A stretch of 64,000 nucleotides of DNA from Marifrigoribacter sp047730175. GTDB taxonomy: Bacteria > Bacteroidota > Bacteroidia > Flavobacteriales > Flavobacteriaceae. Shown here in pieces: positions 9,666 to 15,044 of this stretch. The position numbers were made by a program, and so were the translations under genes. The stretch's first letter is position 1; each line of letters starts with the position of its first letter. The stretch covers positions 2,790,001 through 2,854,000 of the forward strand of contig NZ_CP159833.1 in NCBI RefSeq assembly GCF_047730175.1. Direction: 5' to 3'. The notes under the pieces are model-generated. The model was not told where the DNA came from. It did not search any database and worked only from the letters and a program-made list of their open reading frames with translations.

Positions 9666-10175
9666 ATGTCAAGTCAATTAAAACATAGCACTACTTCATT
9701 TATAAGTCAAAGCTTTCCTATTACTTTAATTTGTGATGGCGTACAAAGCCCTGCAAATATTGGTTCCTTATTTAGAATTTGTGATGCTTTAGGGGTCGAA
9801 AAAATATTTTTCTGTAATGCAAGTATTAATTTTTCATCGAGTCGATTACTACGTACAGCCCGTAATACACATAAAAAGGTTGCATATAATATTTCTAATA
9901 ATTGCATAGAGGTAGTTGATTATTTAAAGCAAAAAGGGTATAAAGTTATTGCATTAGAAATAACAGAAAACAGTATTCCTATTGAAGAAATTAATGTCGC
10001 TAATGGCGATAAAATAGCGCTAATAATTGGCAATGAACAATACGGAGTTTCAGAAGAAATACTAAAGCTACATCCAACCTCAACCTATATAAATATGTAT
10101 GGCAATAATAGTAGCATGAATGTAGTACAAGCTACCTCAATTGCGCTTTATAGCCTAATAAATAAATTAAAGTGA
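9666..10175 (+). CDS. TrmH/SpoU family RNA 2'-O-methyltransferase
   Basis: The 169-residue protein consists of a single SPOUT domain with the three SpoU motifs: 'NIGSLFRICDALG' (motif 1, catalytic Arg), 'LIIGNEQYGVSEE' (motif 2) and 'NNSSMNVVQATSIALY' (motif 3). The family methylates ribose 2'-OH in tRNA or rRNA. The lack of an N-terminal substrate-binding domain makes it TrmL/TrmH-like, but the target cannot be told from sequence. It starts directly after the DUF4159 stop and is followed by a methyltransferase gene after 4 bases. Confidence 0.9.
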   Translation: MSSQLKHSTTSFISQSFPITLICDGVQSPANIGSLFRICDALGVEKIFFCNASINFSSSRLLRTARNTHKKVAYNISNNCIEVVDYLKQKGYKVIALEITENSIPIEEINVANGDKIALIIGNEQYGVSEEILKLHPTSTYINMYGNNSSMNVVQATSIALYSLINKLK

Positions 10176-10179
10176 CACT

Positions 10180-11352
10180 TTGAATAAATATATATTAAAT
10201 ACTGTAGTTCAAGAGTATATAAAAAATACTATTGATAATGTTTCAAAATTAGCGTTTTCAGGAAGTCCATTTCAAAATATCACAGTAAAAGAACTTATTC
10301 AACAAATTGAAAGTCGAAGAAAAGCAGAGAAAAAACTTCCTTCTTGGTTTCAAACTGATAAAATATTTTATCCGCCAAAACTTAATTTAGAACAAACTTC
10401 ATCCGAAGTAACAGCACATTACAAAGCTTCCATTATTAATGGTAAAAGTATAGCAGATCTAACTGGCGGTTTTGGAGTAGATTCTTTTGAGTTCTCTAAA
10501 GTACTTTCTTCGGTTAATTATTACGAACAAAATAAATCTCTTTCAGAAATAGCCACGTATAATTTTTCAATTTTAAAAGCGAAAAACATTAATTGTATCT
10601 GTGGAGATGGAATTGAGGGCATAAAAAATTCATCGTATGATTTTATTTACATTGACCCTTCACGTCGTCACGAAAGCAAAGGAAAGGTGTTCTTCTTAAA
10701 TGATTGTGAGCCAAACGTATCAAAAAATCTAGATTATTTTTTAGAACGATGCAACACGTTAATAGTGAAAACTTCTCCTATGCTTGATATTTCCATAGGC
10801 TTAGAAGAATTAAAGTTTGTATCTGAAATTCATGTGGTTGCTATTAATAATGAAGTAAAAGAGCTGCTTTGGCTTGTTTCAAAAAAAAACAACCAAACCA
10901 TTGTTGTTAAAACGATCAACATAAAAAAAGAAATTGCTGAAACGTATAATTTTAATTTAGGCGATAAGGCTATTACAAAATATAGCGCACCAGAGGCTTT
11001 CTTATACGAACCTAATACTGCTATTTTAAAATCAGGAGCTTTTCATTTGCTTTCAGCATCGTTTAATGTGAATAAATTGCACCAACACAGTCATTTATTT
11101 ACCAATAATAAGCTTATAGAGTTTCCTGGGCGCAGGTTTAAAATAGAACAAGTAGCCCCCTATTCTAAAAAAGAGATGCGAAAAGCACTTACTTTTTCAA
11201 AAGCAAATGTGAGCATTCGCAATTTTCCTGATTCCGTAGAAAGTATCCGTAAACGATGGAAAATTAAACCAGGAGGAGATTATTATTTGTTTTTCACTAC
11301 TTCTGAAGCAAATAAAAAGATAATGTTGGTCTGTAAAAAGGTGAATGAGTAA
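10180..11352 (+). CDS. Class I SAM-dependent methyltransferase with THUMP-like/ferredoxin-like domain (PG_1098 type)
   Basis: This 390-residue protein has a Rossmann methyltransferase core with the SAM-binding 'IADLTGGFGVDSFEF' (near residue 90) and the downstream 'YDFIYIDPSRR' motif, followed by a C-terminal domain ending 'PGGDYYLFFTT'. The arrangement matches the Bacteroidota THUMP-like methyltransferases related to Porphyromonas PG_1098. Substrate is unknown, probably RNA. The start is TTG at 10180; no ATG fits. The stop is followed by about 150 bases that hold the tRNA operon promoter. Confidence 0.82.
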   Translation: MNKYILNTVVQEYIKNTIDNVSKLAFSGSPFQNITVKELIQQIESRRKAEKKLPSWFQTDKIFYPPKLNLEQTSSEVTAHYKASIINGKSIADLTGGFGVDSFEFSKVLSSVNYYEQNKSLSEIATYNFSILKAKNINCICGDGIEGIKNSSYDFIYIDPSRRHESKGKVFFLNDCEPNVSKNLDYFLERCNTLIVKTSPMLDISIGLEELKFVSEIHVVAINNEVKELLWLVSKKNNQTIVVKTINIKKEIAETYNFNLGDKAITKYSAPEAFLYEPNTAILKSGAFHLLSASFNVNKLHQHSHLFTNNKLIEFPGRRFKIEQVAPYSKKEMRKALTFSKANVSIRNFPDSVESIRKRWKIKPGGDYYLFFTTSEANKKIMLVCKKVNE

Positions 11353-11431
11353 TAAAGTTTGACTTGTAATCTTTTCAATATAAACCACTTGAAAAAAAAA
11401 GTAAAAAGTATTAAAAAAAGGCTGTTTTTTG

Positions 11432-11463
11432 TTTGCAATATCACAATTGATGAGGTACATTTG
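11432..11463 (+). promoter_or_regulatory. Promoter of the tRNA operon (TTTG-N20-TACATTTG)
   Basis: A -33 TTTG at 11432-11435 and a perfect -7 TACATTTG at 11456-11463 are separated by 20 bases, matching the Bacteroidota consensus. The expected start near 11469 lies about 30 bases before the first tRNA. This is the best complete promoter in the window. Confidence 0.75.
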
Positions 11464-11499
11464 CATCCGCAATAAATGATATATTATTAATTGTTTATT

Positions 11500-11586
11500 G
11501 GAGAGGTGCCGGAGTGGTCGATCGGGGCTCCCTGCTAAGGAGTTGTGCTCTTACGGGTACCGGGGGTTCGAATCCCTTCCTCTCCG
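11500..11586 (+). tRNA. tRNA-Ser (anticodon GCT)
   Basis: The 7-base acceptor arms GGAGAGG (11500-11506) and CCTCTCC (11579-11585) pair and are followed by discriminator G. The anticodon loop is CTGCTAA, giving anticodon GCT for AGC/AGU codons. A long variable arm is present, as expected of class II tRNA-Ser, and the T loop is GTTCGAATC. CCA is not fully encoded. First gene of a three-tRNA transcript. Confidence 0.95.
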
Positions 11587-11618
11587 CAGAATTATTGAAA
11601 TACAACTTTTGTTGTTTT

Positions 11619-11693
11619 CGGGGTGTAGCGTAGCCCGGTTATCGCGCCGCGTTTGGGACGCGGAGGTCGCAGGTTCGAATCCTGCCACCCCGA
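11619..11693 (+). tRNA. tRNA-Pro (anticodon TGG)
   Basis: Acceptor arms CGGGGTG (11619-11625) and CACCCCG (11686-11692) pair, with discriminator A. The anticodon stem CCGCG/CGCGG encloses loop TTTGGGA, anticodon TGG, which reads CCA/CCG-type proline codons. The T arm contains GGTTCGAATCC. No encoded CCA. It lies 32 bases after tRNA-Ser and is followed at once by a T-rich hairpin. Confidence 0.96.
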
Positions 11694-11694
11694 C

Positions 11695-11730
11695 AAAAAA
11701 AACCGGACATATTTTGTTCGGTTTTTTTTA
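11695..11730 (+). terminator. Hairpin terminator after tRNA-Pro
   Basis: Stem AACCGGACA (11701-11709) pairs with TGTTCGGTT (11715-11723), with one G-T pair; it is preceded by an A-run and followed by a T-run. It lies between tRNA-Pro and tRNA-Arg, so read-through to tRNA-Arg may be partial. Confidence 0.75.
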
Positions 11731-11743
11731 TTTTTTTACATGA

Positions 11744-11817
11744 GGGCTCGTAGCTCAGCTGGATAGAGCACCTCCCTTCTAAGGAGGCGGTCACAGGTTC
11801 GAATCCTGTCGGGCTCA
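11744..11817 (+). tRNA. tRNA-Arg (anticodon TCT)
   Basis: The acceptor arms GGGCTCG (11744-11750) and CGGGCTC (11810-11816) pair with two G-T pairs, with discriminator A at 11817. The anticodon stem CCTCC/GGAGG encloses loop CTTCTAA, anticodon TCT, which reads AGA, a favoured Arg codon in this AT-rich genome. The T arm contains GGTTCGAATCC. Confidence 0.96.
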
Positions 11818-11828
11818 CTGTAATTTTT

Positions 11829-11858
11829 AAACCCTTTGCTTTTGCAGAGGGTTTTTTT
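11829..11858 (+). terminator. Terminator of the tRNA operon
   Basis: AAACCCTTTGC (11829-11839) and GCAGAGGGTTT (11844-11854) form an 11-bp stem (one G-T pair) with a TTTT loop, followed by T residues. It ends exactly where the next ORF begins. Confidence 0.85.
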
Positions 11859-12230
11859 ATGCTATTAACTTATGAATTCTCTCTGTTAGATCAAAACATG
11901 GGCGTTGTTAAAAAAGAAACGCATTCTATTAATTTCCAAGACAGAAAAAACTTATTCTTCGATTTTGCTGATTTTGGAGTGAATGAAAAAGGGGATGCTT
12001 TTATAATTTATACCGAAAGCTATAGAGACAAAAAAAATAAGACTACTAAAAACACCATAACACTACACACTTTTTACCGTGATAATGACTATCAAAAAGG
12101 GGAAGTGATTGTAAACCTTAAAGGAAAAAGAGTGGTGAATTGTTATTTAATTTATACAAATGATAAATTACAACTCATAGGATTCTATTCGAAACTTAAA
12201 AAAAACGGTAGGTCTGAAACTAAAAAATGA
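11859..12230 (+). pseudogene. Probable internal fragment of a larger hypothetical protein
   Basis: The 123-residue frame begins with an ATG inside the T-run of the tRNA terminator and lacks a signal peptide or a ribosome-binding site. Its content ('FDFADFGVNEKGDAFIIYTESYRDKK', split here for length; 'GKRVVNCYLIYTNDKLQLIGFYS') looks like the middle of a longer exported Flavobacteriaceae protein of unknown function rather than a complete one. The reading frame itself is intact and has normal codon use, so decay is recent or the fragment is still translated. A hairpin terminator follows at 12285. It could instead be a genuine short gene; the absence of any start signal argues against this. Confidence 0.5.
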
Positions 12231-12284
12231 ACTTTAAAACTAGAGGAATAATCTAATCCACAGTATACTATTATTTTAAAATTG

Positions 12285-12327
12285 AATCCCCACTCCTATT
12301 TACTAAGTAAATATTGTGGGGATTTTA
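12285..12327 (+). terminator. Long hairpin terminator
   Basis: Outer stem AATCCCCAC (12285-12293) pairs with GTGGGGATT (12316-12324) and is followed by TTAATTT. An inner palindrome ATTTACT-A-AGTAAAT (12298-12312) extends the hairpin. It lies 55 bases behind the gene fragment and may be its original terminator. Confidence 0.7.
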
Positions 12328-12413
12328 ATTTCTGAAATTGGTTAATGACATTAAAAATAGTAATCGATAAAAAGTACCTTTATGATATACATAACATGCT
12401 GTATACAAGTTGA

Positions 12414-12551
12414 ATGAAAAAAAACAACATCAACCTTCAACCTGAATATGTTGGCGTTGAAAAGATCAAAAAATACAATGGTTATTATATAGTTTCAAGT
12501 TCAGATATTGATCCAGTAAAACTAACTACTAAAGTTATAATCGTTGAATAA
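12414..12551 (+). CDS. Possible small hypothetical protein (45 aa)
   Basis: ATG to TAA encodes 45 residues starting MKKNNINLQPEYVGVEKIKK with codon use like the neighbours (AAA, AAT, GAA-rich). There is no signal peptide, membrane segment or recognised domain. The base context upstream is A-rich but without a clear promoter. It may be a real small protein or a remnant. Confidence 0.3.
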   Translation: MKKNNINLQPEYVGVEKIKKYNGYYIVSSSDIDPVKLTTKVIIVE

Positions 12552-12725
12552 CATACCCAATAACAACATATATAATTTATGACTAAGTCTGTGTATAAAT
12601 GGAAAACTACTACTACTGTGCAAATGGAGTCACTTTTTTGCTATCTTAGTACCAATGCAAAAACCAGACACAGCACGTTGGGTTTAATTTGATCACTATA
12701 TAGATTCAAGTAATAAAAAAATTTA

Positions 12726-12742
12726 AATTTACATTGTAAATT
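12726..12742. promoter_or_regulatory. 17-base palindrome upstream of the Cys/His lipoprotein gene
   Basis: AATTTACA-T-TGTAAATT has perfect 8-base arms around one base and ends 10 bases before the ATG at 12753. The position and symmetry suit a dimeric repressor site. In an AT-rich genome such a palindrome can arise by chance, so this is suggestive only. Confidence 0.35.
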
Positions 12743-12752
12743 AATTACACTT

Positions 12753-13190
12753 ATGAAATACGCTAAAATCCTTATAATTCTATTTTTCAGTTCAATAATT
12801 ACTTTGTATTCCTGTAATGAAAAAGCCAAGGAACCTAAAAAAGTAGAAGAAACTCCAAAAACAATTGAATCTACTACTCCAGAAGCCTCTAAAAGTAATG
12901 GGGAAGTCTATCACTATACCTGTAATAAAGGTTGTGCCGGAGGTGCTGCTGCTGCTGGAAATTGTGGCACTTGTGGTAATACCCTAGCTCATAATCAGGC
13001 TTTTCATAATAAAACTAATAGTACGCCAAATAATACTCCATTTAATACTCAGCCTTCAGATCCTGGTAAAAATACGGCAGGAATATGGCATTATACCTGC
13101 GCAAAAGGATGTGCAGATGGAGCTGTTGCTGCTGGAAACTGTGGCGCCTGTGGTAACACCTTAGCCCATAATCAGGCATATCATCAATAA
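12753..13190 (+). CDS. Lipoprotein with two tandem Cys/His (putative metal-binding) modules
   Basis: The 145-residue protein begins with a lipoprotein signal ending in Cys21 ('TLYSC'). A charged Lys/Glu/Pro linker follows, then two near-identical 36-residue modules (about 51-86 and 110-145) separated by an Asn/Thr/Pro linker. Each module reads roughly [Y/W]HYTCxKGCxxGAxAAGNCGxCGNTLAHNQA[F/Y]H, with four Cys (57, 61, 71, 74; 116, 120, 130, 133) and conserved His (54, 80, 85; 113, 139, 144). The CxxxC plus CGxCG pattern with flanking His strongly suggests zinc, copper or another metal bound at the cell surface or periplasm. No experimentally characterised family was recognised with confidence; similar modules occur in small Bacteroidota proteins. 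It stands alone, with a palindrome just upstream. Confidence 0.8.
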   Translation: MKYAKILIILFFSSIITLYSCNEKAKEPKKVEETPKTIESTTPEASKSNGEVYHYTCNKGCAGGAAAAGNCGTCGNTLAHNQAFHNKTNSTPNNTPFNTQPSDPGKNTAGIWHYTCAKGCADGAVAAGNCGACGNTLAHNQAYHQ

Positions 13191-13343
13191 AACACAAAGC
13201 GGAATAGGGAACTAATTGACTAATGCAAATAATTGACATTTTCCATCAAGATTCGTCTCTAAGGAGAATATATTCAGTGCTTTTTAAATAACAAACTACA
13301 CACAACAAAGTGTATAGAATATTCCTGGTTCTTTAGGTTCTCT

Positions 13344-13420
13344 GAAAATCCTACGGATTTTCCACTGGTTTGTTTTCTGTTACTAATTAAGTTCCAGTCA
13401 ACGCAACACACGAACAAACC
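13344..13420. repeat. Two nested/adjacent inverted repeats (structured intergenic element)
   Basis: GAAAATCC/GGATTTTC forms an 8-bp stem with a 3-base loop, directly followed by GGTTTGTT whose exact complement AACAAACC lies 38 bases on. There is no T-run, so it is not an ordinary terminator. The layout resembles small repetitive intergenic elements common in Bacteroidota, an impression from memory and not a search. Confidence 0.55.
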
Positions 13421-13469
13421 AATCAAAAGGCTCTACCCATACTTCAGATTTACTTTTATTCCCTTTTCA

Positions 13470-13484
13470 CTATCTTAGTACCAA
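13470..13484 (+). promoter_or_regulatory. Shared 15-mer (CTATCTTAGTACCAA), second copy
   Basis: Identical to 12641-12655. TATCTTAG resembles the -7 box TAnnTTTG with one change, and here it precedes the ATG at 13522 by about 38 bases. In the first copy the next real gene starts about 98 bases later. A conserved promoter core or the end of a duplicated segment are both possible. Confidence 0.4.
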
Positions 13485-13521
13485 GACCAAAAAAATAAGT
13501 ATTCTAAAAACATAAAGAATT

Positions 13522-13950
13522 ATGAATCCAATACTTAGAAATATACTGGCAGTAATTTTAGGACTTGTTTTAGGGAGTGTTGTCAATATGAGCTTGATTA
13601 TGCTCAGTGGATCTATCATGCCTCCTCCTGAAGGTGCTGATGCTACTACCATGGAAGGCTTAATAGAATCTATGCATAAATTTCAACCAAAACATTTTAT
13701 TTTTCCATTTTTAGCACATGCGCTTGGAACATTAGTAGGTGCCTGTGTTGCCGCAATGATAGCTGCAACCCATAAAATGAAGTTCGCTATGGCTATAGGT
13801 GTGCTTTTCTTAATTGGAGGTATTGTCAATGTTTTCCTACTTCCTTCACCCACTTGGTTTTCAATTGTTGATTTAGTAGGTGCTTATATTCCTATGGCTT
13901 TTATTGGAGGTAAAATTGGCAAAAAGCTTTTTTCCAAAAAAAACAGTTAA
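13522..13950 (+). CDS. Small four-helix membrane protein of unknown function
   Basis: The 142-residue protein has four hydrophobic segments (about 5-29, 60-82, 88-107, 113-132) and a basic C-terminus (KKLFSKKNS), which suggests a cytoplasmic tail. A loop after the first helix contains PPPEG and an acidic/Met-rich stretch. It resembles conserved hypothetical inner-membrane proteins of Bacteroidota; no function is assigned. It is preceded by the shared 15-mer and stands as a single gene. Confidence 0.8.
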   Translation: MNPILRNILAVILGLVLGSVVNMSLIMLSGSIMPPPEGADATTMEGLIESMHKFQPKHFIFPFLAHALGTLVGACVAAMIAATHKMKFAMAIGVLFLIGGIVNVFLLPSPTWFSIVDLVGAYIPMAFIGGKIGKKLFSKKNS

Positions 13951-14092
13951 TTATTTGTAATCGTATTCAATTTGTTAACATTTACTTTTTAACACACACT
14001 TGCTCGTTGAAATTATTTAAGAAAAGATAGTCTATTTAAATATTTAATACCAACTTCATAATATAGTTTTAGTTCATTTTAATTAGGAACAC

Positions 14093-14100
14093 TAAGTTTG
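14093..14100 (+). promoter_or_regulatory. -7 box (TAAGTTTG) of the 14118 gene
   Basis: Perfect TAnnTTTG 17 bases before the ATG at 14118, giving a short leader. No good -33 element is visible. Confidence 0.45.
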
Positions 14101-14117
14101 CACCTACAATCATCAAT

Positions 14118-14597
14118 ATGAAAACTGCTTCTTTAAAAGATATTAAAACAGATCTAAGTCATAAATCTAACGATGAATTATTATCATTATGCTTACGCTT
14201 GGTACGTTTTAAGAAAGAAAACAAAGAATTAATTAGTTATTTGCTCTTTGAAATTTCTAATGAAGAAGGCTATGTAGAAGGAATTAAAAATGAAATGCTT
14301 CAGCAATTTTCTGAGATTAATACCAGTAGTTATTATTTTATCAGAAAAAGCAGTAGAAAGATATTGAGGGATTGTAAAAAATTTATACGCTATTCTCAAA
14401 ACAAAGAAACAGAAGTAGAATTATTACTCTTCTATTGTGTCCAATTATACAACTTTAAGCCAAACATTAATAAAAGTAAAGCACTATTCAACTTATATTA
14501 TAGACAAATTGAATTTATCAAGAAAAAAATATCATTACTTCATGAAGATCTACAATTTGATTATCGAGAAGAAATTGAAAAATTAGAAACATTGTAA
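14118..14597 (+). CDS. Conserved hypothetical protein (helical, 159 aa)
   Basis: The protein is 159 residues, Lys/Glu/Leu-rich, and probably all alpha-helical, with no signal peptide or membrane segment, so it is likely cytoplasmic. I recognise no functional motif. The pattern 'SHKSNDELLSLCLRLVRFKKENKELI' (shown in part) suggests a helical repeat or adaptor. A TAnnTTTG box supports the start. The ArsC-like gene follows after 9 bases and is probably co-transcribed. Confidence 0.75.
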   Translation: MKTASLKDIKTDLSHKSNDELLSLCLRLVRFKKENKELISYLLFEISNEEGYVEGIKNEMLQQFSEINTSSYYFIRKSSRKILRDCKKFIRYSQNKETEVELLLFYCVQLYNFKPNINKSKALFNLYYRQIEFIKKKISLLHEDLQFDYREEIEKLETL

Positions 14598-14606
14598 AAC
14601 TAAAAT

Positions 14607-14948
14607 ATGATAACCATATACCATAACCCCAGGTGTAGCAAATCAAGAGAATGCAATATTTTCCTTGATAATAGCGAAAACGATGTACAAATAATAAATT
14701 ACATGAAAACCCCATTTACGTTCGATACCCTAAAGAGTCTAATTGACTTGCTAAAAATAAATCCAATAGAATTAGTTCGCAAAAACGAACAAATTTGGAA
14801 AGATCAATTTAAAGGAAAAGAATTAAATGATAAAGAAATCATTACTGCCATGGTTGAAAACACAAAATTGATACAAAGACCTATTGTGGTAAATGGTAAC
14901 AAAGCTGTAATTGCAAGACCTTTAGAAAAAATGGATGAAATATTGTAA
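14607..14948 (+). CDS. ArsC/Spx-family protein (arsenate reductase-like)
   Basis: This 113-residue protein has the thioredoxin-like ArsC fold signature: 'YHNPRCSKSRE' near the N-terminus with active Cys10, and the C-terminal 'TKLIQRPIVVNG' with the conserved Arg-Pro loop. Glutaredoxin-linked arsenate reductases of this family reduce arsenate through that Cys. Many Bacteroidota homologues stand away from ars operons, as here, so the physiological substrate may be something else. It follows the hypothetical gene by 9 bases. Confidence 0.85.
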   Translation: MITIYHNPRCSKSRECNIFLDNSENDVQIINYMKTPFTFDTLKSLIDLLKINPIELVRKNEQIWKDQFKGKELNDKEIITAMVENTKLIQRPIVVNGNKAVIARPLEKMDEIL

Positions 14949-14987
14949 CTTCTTCTTCCTTATTTAGCCTTTATATTTAACACAAAT

Positions 14988-15022
14988 TTGGCATCTCTTC
15001 ATCAAACCCTCTAGTATTTTCG
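14988..15022 (+). promoter_or_regulatory. Candidate promoter of the outer-membrane protein gene
   Basis: TTTG at 14988-14991 and TATTTTCG (one change from TAnnTTTG) at 15015-15022 are spaced 23 bases, the upper end of the usual range. The expected start lies just before the two possible ATGs. Confidence 0.3.
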
Positions 15023-15044
15023 TAGTCTAATGCTGAAACTAGCT

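Larger units (their letters stand above)
12328..12752. other. Gene-poor interval: small ORF, shared 15-mer, palindrome
   Basis: This 425-base stretch holds one possible 45-residue ORF (12414-12551), one copy of a 15-base motif (12641-12655) repeated before the membrane-protein gene at 13522, and a 17-base palindrome before the lipoprotein gene. Between 12655 and 12730 short coding-like stretches interrupted by stops (starting MQKPDTARWV) suggest a decayed gene. No RNA gene was recognised. Confidence 0.5.
13191..13521. other. Intergenic interval with a structured element and a shared promoter-like motif
   Basis: No coding frame is convincing here. Inside lie a perfect hairpin GAAAATCC-TAC-GGATTTTC (13344-13362), a second inverted pair GGTTTGTT (13367-13374) and AACAAACC (13413-13420) enclosing about 38 bases, and a near-palindromic ACAC...GTGT segment at 13299-13315. 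At 13470-13484 the 15-mer CTATCTTAGTACCAA repeats the one at 12641. Confidence 0.6.

Noticed and set aside
11498..11743. Plus-strand frame over the tRNA-Ser and tRNA-Pro genes
   Set aside because: It is a translation of structural RNA genes, with no protein character.
11370..12330. A genomic island inserted at the tRNA cluster
   Set aside because: No integrase, direct repeat of the tRNA 3' end, or foreign base composition was found; only a gene fragment supports rearrangement.
12655..12690. Short peptide MQKPDTARWV after the shared 15-mer, as a possible leader peptide
   Set aside because: It runs into stops, the following sequence reads better in another frame, and there is no attenuator hairpin; more likely gene debris.
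14607..14948. An arsenic-resistance locus around the ArsC-like gene
   Set aside because: No arsR, arsB or acr3 is near; the neighbouring genes are unrelated.
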